Shown in pieces: positions 58,726-64,000 of a stretch of 64,000 nt of DNA. The notes under the pieces are model-generated. The model saw only the letters and a list, made by a program, of their open reading frames with translations. It did no database searches and was not told where the DNA came from. Every line of letters starts with the position of its first letter. Positions within the stretch are counted from its first letter, which is position 1. The stretch is from Pseudomonas poae (GTDB lineage: Bacteria; Pseudomonadota; Gammaproteobacteria; Pseudomonadales; Pseudomonadaceae): positions 4,407,001-4,471,000 of the forward strand of contig CP110972.1 in the NCBI GenBank assembly GCA_028869255.1. The letters are read 5' to 3'. A program made the translations under genes and the position numbers.

Positions 58726-59274
58726 TTATTTGCCCGCACGCCGGTAGCGCACGGCTTCAACGAACACATCGGCATTGGCCGGGTCATCCAGGTAGGCAAA
58801 TACCTGGTTCATCGGGCTATCGATCAACACCCCGTCGCCTTCGACGGTTTCCACGGTATGGCCGCGCAGCGACTTCTGGCCGATGGCTTGGTGGATTTGC
58901 TCCAGGTCCAGGTTGTAGACCACCAATTCGTGTGTTTCGTCGATCTCAAATCCCGCCAGGATGAAATGCCCACCCAGCTTGGCCGGCAACGGCGCCGACA
59001 AATACCAGCGACTGCCATGGCGTGACACCGTAAACAGGTACTCATCGCGCTGGCCCGGCTTGGCTGTAGGGTAGCTCACGGCTTTGTATTGGTGGTTGCC
59101 CGCACGGGTGATCTGCAGGTTGAGCGGCTCACCCCAGGCGTTTTTGCTGGCCCATTGGCCCAGCAACCCATCGGGCGCCGCCTCGCGGGCGGGCAGCGGG
59201 TCCTTGAAGGTCACCAGGCAACCGCTGAGCAGCAGGAACGACAAGGCAATTACCGCAACACGCCAGGTTTTCAT
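58726..59274 (-). CDS. Hypothetical lipoprotein (182 aa)
   Basis: The start MKTWRVAVIALSFLLLSGCL gives a type II signal with lipobox LSGC; the longer frame upstream derives from the REP repeat. The mature domain is beta-rich (segments YKAVSYP, DEYLFTVSRHGSRWYLSAPL) and has no name. It lies 21 bp upstream of the DUF1704 gene and may be cotranscribed with it. Confidence 0.8.
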   Translation of the reverse strand: MKTWRVAVIALSFLLLSGCLVTFKDPLPAREAAPDGLLGQWASKNAWGEPLNLQITRAGNHQYKAVSYPTAKPGQRDEYLFTVSRHGSRWYLSAPLPAKLGGHFILAGFEIDETHELVVYNLDLEQIHQAIGQKSLRGHTVETVEGDGVLIDSPMNQVFAYLDDPANADVFVEAVRYRRAGK

Positions 59275-59290
59275 CACATTCCCCGTCAGG

Positions 59291-59377
59291 TGTGGGAGCT
59301 GGCTTGCCTGCGACAGCATCACCTCGGTTTACCTGAAACATCGAGGTGCCTGTATCGCAGGCAAGCCAGCTCCCACA
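59291..59377. repeat. REPIN (GCCTGCGATG subtype)
   Basis: Inverted TGTGGGAGCTGGCTTGCCTG palindromes lie between the TetR gene stop and the lipoprotein start. Confidence 0.9.
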
Positions 59378-59402
59378 TAAAGCAGATAGCACATAGGCGT
59401 GG

Positions 59403-60119
59403 CTAGACCGAGGCCAACACCAAATGCATGTAGCGCTTGAGGATCTCAAGCATCTCGTCGGCGGTCAGAGGCTCTGCGCCGCCCAACAGGCCCTGATATT
59501 CCATCCGACCGATTATCGCCGTCAACACTTTGGCATCCTGTTGCGGCTCGCGGGAGCCCAATACCTGAAAAAACTGCCCCGTGCCCTGCAACAGGATCTG
59601 CTGGTGGGAGCGCACCAGTTCAGCCAGACGCGGGTTAAGCAAGGCTTCCTGGCGAAACGCCTGCTCGGCCATCAGGTGTTCGCGACGGTTGGCCAGTTGG
59701 CGCATCACATAATCGGCGGTCAGCCGCGCAATATCATCGGCCAATTGCGAACGCGACGCCGGGCTGCCGTCGCCATAGGCGACCATCTCACGCAGCAGGC
59801 CCTCGTTGCGCACCCACAGCTTGCCCATAAAGGCGGCGCTGCGTTCCACGTATTGGGCGAAGGTGTCGGTGAGCAGGTCATCGATATCCTTGAAGTAATA
59901 GGTGGTGGCCGACAACGGCACCCCCGCCTCGGCCGCCACCGCCCGATGGCGCACGGCCCGCACGCCATCGCGCACCACGATGCGCATGGCCGCGTCGAGA
60001 ATATCTTGCCTGCGTTGCTCGCTGCCCCGACGACTGGCCTTGCGGCCCTGGTACTGGACGCTTTCAGCCACGGCAGCGGCAATGCCGGCGGCGCCTTCTT
60101 GAGCGGTTACGCGGTTCAC
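59403..60119 (-). CDS. TetR-family transcriptional regulator
   Basis: A 238-residue regulator with an N-terminal extension, then the helix-turn-helix (RRQDILDAAMRIVVRDG...AGVPLSATTYYFKDIDDLL) and a helical ligand domain. I recall a TetR gene beside lysS in P. aeruginosa too. Target and ligand unknown. Confidence 0.87.
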   Translation of the reverse strand: MNRVTAQEGAAGIAAAVAESVQYQGRKASRRGSEQRRQDILDAAMRIVVRDGVRAVRHRAVAAEAGVPLSATTYYFKDIDDLLTDTFAQYVERSAAFMGKLWVRNEGLLREMVAYGDGSPASRSQLADDIARLTADYVMRQLANRREHLMAEQAFRQEALLNPRLAELVRSHQQILLQGTGQFFQVLGSREPQQDAKVLTAIIGRMEYQGLLGGAEPLTADEMLEILKRYMHLVLASV

Positions 60120-60182
60120 GACTCACATCCTTGAATAGATCAAAACCTGGCGCTGTTTGCTTGACGCTTAAAAACGCCACAT

Positions 60183-60212
60183 AAAAAAGCCGCCTTATAA
60201 AAGGCGGCTTCG
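60183..60212 (-). terminator. Terminator after lysS
   Basis: The minus strand reads AAGCCGCCTTTTATAAGGCGGCTTTTTT: a 10-bp stem, short loop and T-run, 14 bp past the lysS stop. Confidence 0.9.
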
Positions 60213-60225
60213 GATTTCGCTACGC

Positions 60226-61725
60226 TTACGCTTGTGGCCGCATATGCGGGAACAAGATCACGTCGCGGATCGACGGCGAGTTGGTCAACAACATCACCAG
60301 ACGGTCGATGCCGATACCTTCACCTGCGGTCGGCGGCATGCCGTATTCCAGGGCACGGACGAAGTCGGCGTCGTAGTGCATGGCTTCGTCGTCACCGGCG
60401 TCCTTGTCGGCCACCTGGGCCATGAAGCGCTCGGCCTGATCTTCCGCGTCGTTAAGCTCGGAGTAGGCGTTGGCGATTTCGCGACCACCGATAAACAGCT
60501 CGAAACGGTCGGTGACGTTCGGGTTGTCGTCGTTGCGACGGGCCAGCGGCGACACTTCGAACGGGTACTGGGTAATGAAGTGCGGCTGCTCCAGCTTGTG
60601 CTCCACCAGCTCTTCGAAAATCATCACCTGCAGTTTGCCCAGGCCTTCAAAACCCAGGACCTTGGCCCCGGCTTTCTTGGCGATGGCACGGGCCTTGTCG
60701 ATGTCGTTCAGGTCGTCAGCCGTCAGCTCAGGGTTGTACTTGAGGATCGAGTCGAACACCGACAGACGCACGAACGGCTCGCCGAAGTGGAACACCTTGT
60801 CGCCGTACGGCACGTCGGTGCTGCCCAGGACCAGCTGCGCCAGTTCGCGGAACAGTTCTTCGGTGAGGTCCATGTTGTCTTCGTAGTCGGCGTAAGCCTG
60901 GTAGAACTCCAACATGGTGAATTCAGGGTTGTGACGGGTCGAGACGCCTTCGTTACGGAAGTTGCGGTTGATCTCGAAGACCTTTTCAAACCCGCCAACC
61001 ACCAGGCGCTTGAGGTACAGCTCCGGCGCAATGCGCAGGAACATTTCCAGGTCCAGCGCATTGTGGTGAGTTTCAAACGGCTTGGCTGCGGCACCACCGG
61101 GGATGGTTTGCAGCATCGGGGTTTCGACTTCCAGGAAGTCACGCGCCATCAGAAAGCTGCGGATGTGCGCGATGACTTGCGAACGCACGCGGAAGGTCTG
61201 GCGCACCTCTTCGTTGACGATCAGGTCAACGTAGCGCTGGCGGTAACGCTGTTCGGTGTCGGTCAGGCCGTGGTGCTTGTCCGGCAGCGGGCGCAGCGAC
61301 TTGGTCAGCAGGCGCACGCTGGTCATTTCAACGTACAGGTCGCCTTTGCCGGAACGCGCCAGGGTACCTTCGGCGGCAATGATGTCGCCCATGTCCCAGG
61401 TTTTCACCGAGGCCAGGGTTTCTTCGGACAGGGTTTTACGGTTGACATAAACCTGGATGCGACCGGTCATGTCCTGGATCACCATGAACGAGCCACGGTT
61501 GAGCATGATGCGACCGGCAACCTTGACCGGGATTGCAGCCTCTGCCAACTCTTCCTTGGTCTTGTCCGCGTACTGTTTCTGCAAGTCATCGCAGTAGTTT
61601 TCACGGCGGAAGTCGTTCGGGAAGGCGTTGCCCTTGGCGCGCTCGGCAGCAAGCTTTTCCTTGCGCAGGGCGATCAGGGAGTTTTCTTCCTGTTGCAGGG
61701 CCTGGTCGAGTTGTTGGTCGCTCAT
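60226..61725 (-). CDS. lysS: Lysyl-tRNA synthetase (class II)
   Basis: A 499-residue class IIb synthetase. The OB-fold anticodon domain spans about 60-170. The catalytic domain shows motif 2 ([18 protein letters not shown]) and motif 3 ([15 protein letters not shown]). It follows prfB by about 65 bp, the usual prfB-lysS operon. Confidence 0.97.
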   Translation of the reverse strand: MSDQQLDQALQQEENSLIALRKEKLAAERAKGNAFPNDFRRENYCDDLQKQYADKTKEELAEAAIPVKVAGRIMLNRGSFMVIQDMTGRIQVYVNRKTLSEETLASVKTWDMGDIIAAEGTLARSGKGDLYVEMTSVRLLTKSLRPLPDKHHGLTDTEQRYRQRYVDLIVNEEVRQTFRVRSQVIAHIRSFLMARDFLEVETPMLQTIPGGAAAKPFETHHNALDLEMFLRIAPELYLKRLVVGGFEKVFEINRNFRNEGVSTRHNPEFTMLEFYQAYADYEDNMDLTEELFRELAQLVLGSTDVPYGDKVFHFGEPFVRLSVFDSILKYNPELTADDLNDIDKARAIAKKAGAKVLGFEGLGKLQVMIFEELVEHKLEQPHFITQYPFEVSPLARRNDDNPNVTDRFELFIGGREIANAYSELNDAEDQAERFMAQVADKDAGDDEAMHYDADFVRALEYGMPPTAGEGIGIDRLVMLLTNSPSIRDVILFPHMRPQA

Positions 61726-61788
61726 GTCTTTAAATTTTCCATCAGGTTCGTTGTCCCCGGCTTAGGCCGGGGATCGCCTATCGTCTTT

Positions 61789-62884
61789 TTACAGGCCGGA
61801 TTTCAGGCTGGCTTCCAGGTATTCGTCGATATCGCCGTCGAGTACCTTGTCACAGTCGCTGCGTTCGATGTTAGTGCGCAGATCCTTGATCCGCGACGCA
61901 TCAAGCACATAAGAACGGATCTGGTGACCCCAGCCGATATCCGACTTGGTGTCTTCCAGCGCCTGCGAAGCCGCGTTGCGCTTCTGCATTTCCTGCTCGT
62001 ACAACTTGGCCCGCAGCATTTTCATGGCGGTGTCCTTGTTCGCGTGCTGGGAACGTTCGTTCTGGCAGCTGACCACGGTGTTGGTCGGTACGTGGGTGAT
62101 ACGTACGGCCGAGTCAGTGGTGTTTACGTGCTGACCACCGGCACCGGAGGAGCGGTAGGTATCGATCCGCAGGTCGGCCGGGTTGATCTCGATTTCGACC
62201 TTGTCGTCGATTTCCGGCGAGACGAACACCGCGCTGAACGAGGTGTGGCGACGGTTGCCGGAGTCAAACGGGCTCTTGCGCACCAGGCGGTGCACGCCGA
62301 TTTCGGTACGCAACCAGCCAAAGGCGTATTCACCCTTGATATGCACGGTCGCGCCCTTGATACCGGCGACTTCACCGGCCGACAGTTCCATGATGGTCGC
62401 GTCGAAACCGCGTTTGTCGGCCCAGCGCAGGTACATGCGCAACAGAATGTTGGCCCAGTCCTGGGCCTCGGTACCGCCGGAGCCGGCCTGGATGTCCAGG
62501 TAGGCGTTGTTCGGGTCCATTTCGTGGCTGAACATGCGGCGGAATTCAAGCTTGGCGAGGTTTTCCTCGAGACGGGCCAGCTCGGCGACGACATCGCCCA
62601 CTGCGCCTTCGTCGTTTTCTTCGACGGCCATGTCCAGCAGGTCACGGCAATCGGCCAGACCGGTGTTCAGTTCGTCGAGGGTATCGACGATCTGCGCCAG
62701 CGCCGAGCGCTCGCGGCCCAACTCTTGGGCGTATTCAGGTTTGTTCCAGACACTCGGATCTTCAAGCTCGCGGTTGACTTCGGTCAGACGCTCATGCTTT
62801 TGATCGTAGTCAAAGATACCCCCGAATAGTTTCGGAGCGCTCGGACAGGTCCTTGATGGTGTTAAGGATCGGGTTGATTTCCAT
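61789..62884 (-). CDS. prfB: Peptide chain release factor 2 (programmed +1 frameshift)
   Basis: RF2 reads UAA and UGA stop codons. The first 24 codons ([24 protein letters not shown]) end at an in-frame TGA at 62810-62812. The minus strand there reads AGGGGGT-like, then TATCTTTGAC, the conserved slip site with an internal Shine-Dalgarno-like element. Shifting +1 continues DYDQKHERL to the end for 364 residues, containing the anticodon tripeptide SPF and the GGQ motif (SGAGGQH). Poor termination at low RF2 boosts its own synthesis. Confidence 0.96.
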
Positions 62885-62998
62885 GGCGGGCAGCACTCGT
62901 TGGCGAACTTTTGAAAGCCGACGAGTATAACGACAAACGGGGGGAGCGGCAGCCCGCTTGGCGAAAAGGCTCGGTTGTTGACGAGGAATGCCGGGGGA

Positions 62999-63836
62999 AT
63001 ATCCGTTGCTGCGGTAACGGCCGCCTATGGTTCCGCCCTTACGGCGGGTCACTTTTGGAAAAGAGCCCCAAAAGTAACCAAAAGGGCTCTTGCCCCACCA
63101 CTCGGCACCTCGCCTCCGGCTCGGTGTGCCCGCACGCAGACTTGAATCCGTGGGCCGCCGCGATGGGCCATCCTTGGCCCAGCGCGGCTAACCCGGCGTC
63201 CTGCCGGGTTACCCACGGATTCAAGCCCGCGTGCGGCCAGCGTGGTTAATGGGGCGCCTAGATCAAGATCAAGATCAAGATCAAAAGCAGAGCACGGCGG
63301 CCTGGTAGCCGACCTGAGTGGTGTAGATCAAGAGCGGGAACACAGTGGATTGGCTTTTCTGTGGGAGCTGGCTTGCCTGCGATGCAGACACCTCGGTACA
63401 TCAGGCACACCGAGTTGATGCTTTCGCAGGCAAGCCAGCTCCCACATTTGAACCTAGGAAAGCTTCAATGCTCAGGTCGGCTGTCAGGCCGCCTCGCTTT
63501 GTTTTTGATCTGGCCCTTACATCATTACCGCTGACGAAGTCAGCGATCTTTTGATCTAGGGCTTTTGATCGTGATCTGAGACGCCCCGTCAATCACGATG
63601 GCCGAACGCAGGCTTGAATCCGTGGGCAACCCGGCAGGACGCCGGGTTAGCCGCGCTGGGCCATGGATGGCCCATCGCGGCGGCCCACGGATTCAAGCCG
63701 GAGTGAGGGCACAACGAGCCGGAGGCGAGGTGCCGAGTGATGGGGCGAAGCGTTTTTGGTTACTTTTGGCGCTTTTCCAAAAGTGACCCGCTGTAAGAGC
63801 GGAACCAATATCAGCCGTTACCACAACAACGGATAT
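62999..63836. repeat. Large nested inverted-repeat element, copy B (noncoding)
   Basis: A second copy of the element at 10593-11435, in the same orientation, filling the prfB-wspR space. The ends are ATATCCGTTG and CAACGGATAT, extending outward to GGGGGA/TACCCCC. The outer arms are 230-240 bp. The inner pair GGCGGCCT/AGGCCGCC sits beside GATCAAGATCAAG repeats, with a central REPIN. It ends nine bases before the wspR stop codon. The remaining space (62885-62998) shows nothing notable beyond the prfB promoter side. Confidence 0.85.
63360..63446. repeat. REPIN inside element B
   Basis: Intact inverted TGTGGGAGCTGGCTTGCCTG palindromes; the equivalent REPIN in copy A is damaged in its left arm. 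Confidence 0.9.
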
Positions 63837-63844
63837 ACCCCCAC

Positions 63845-64000
63845 CTACTCAATCCCCACCTGATTACGCCCATTATGCTTGGCCGTATACAACCCCTTAT
63901 CCGCCGCCATAATCAACTGCCGGCAATCCGTCCCCTGCACCGGCGTCAACGTCGACAACCCAATACTGATCGTCAGACTAGCCCCCTCAGCCGGCGCAAT
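63845..64000 (-). CDS. wspR: Diguanylate cyclase WspR (last 51 codons, cut by window edge)
   Basis: The visible 51 codons encode the end of a GGDEF domain: SLTISIGLSTLTP and AADKGLYTAKHNGRNQV, then stop. The position next to prfB-lysS matches wspR in P. aeruginosa, whose product makes cyclic-di-GMP downstream of the Wsp surface-sensing system. The GGDEF signature itself lies outside the window. Confidence 0.82.
   Translation of the reverse strand: MAPAEGASLTISIGLSTLTPVQGTDCRQLIMAADKGLYTAKHNGRNQVGIE

Overview
The window is chromosomal DNA of a Pseudomonas, most likely the P. fluorescens group. The housekeeping genes are high in G+C and follow the order I recall from P. aeruginosa PAO1: skp-bamA-rseP-dxr-cdsA-uppS-frr-pyrH-tsf-rpsB, map-glnD-dapC, dapD-csdA, ndvB-dapE, plsB, mexKJ-mexL, rsmJ, tsaB, adk, ppc, lptF, lysS, prfB, wspR. 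The intergenic spaces hold the REP/REPIN palindromes typical of fluorescent pseudomonads.

Layout. Positions 1-10.3 kb carry one long leftward block for envelope assembly (skp, bamA, rseP), isoprenoid, phospholipid and undecaprenyl synthesis (dxr, cdsA, uppS) and translation (frr, pyrH, tsf, rpsB). Positions 10.6-11.4 kb hold a large noncoding nested inverted repeat; a second copy lies at 63.0-63.8 kb. Positions 11.6-16.5 kb read rightward (map, glnD, dapC). Positions 16.6-18.8 kb are an A+T-richer patch with two astacin/matrixin-like zinc proteases. The second protease carries a degenerate extra protease domain, and a decayed copy of the 3' end of the neighbouring antiporter gene lies between the two. 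Positions 18.9-33.3 kb carry the antiporter, dapD, the csdA-csdE-tcdA sulfur-transfer/ct6A genes, ndvB (beta-1,3-glucan synthase), dapE, rlmA, a cold-shock gene and plsB.

Positions 34.5-39.0 kb are the most interesting region. A compact leftward operon encodes a BesD/HalB-type Fe(II)/2-oxoglutarate amino-acid halogenase (HxG instead of HxD), an SHMT-like PLP enzyme resembling threonine transaldolases, and two LysE-type exporters. A divergent Lrp/AsnC regulator faces it. I read this as a small pathway that makes and exports a chlorinated or otherwise unusual amino acid. Next come the mexJK efflux operon and its regulator mexL; mexJ is broken by a one-base frameshift in its lipoprotein signal.

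Positions 44-50.6 kb carry rsmJ, several small conserved genes, tsaB, an apparently acquired phenolic acid decarboxylase (padC) and adk. ppc (50.9-53.5 kb) has a one-base deletion. Positions 53.7-60.1 kb hold surface lipoproteins including lptF behind a plausible AlgU promoter, a lipoprotein hydrolase, a MATCAP-like (DUF1704) putative metallopeptidase and a TetR regulator. Positions 60.2-62.9 kb are prfB, with its programmed frameshift, and lysS. The window ends in the last codons of the diguanylate cyclase wspR. No tRNA, rRNA, CRISPR array or transposase gene was recognised.
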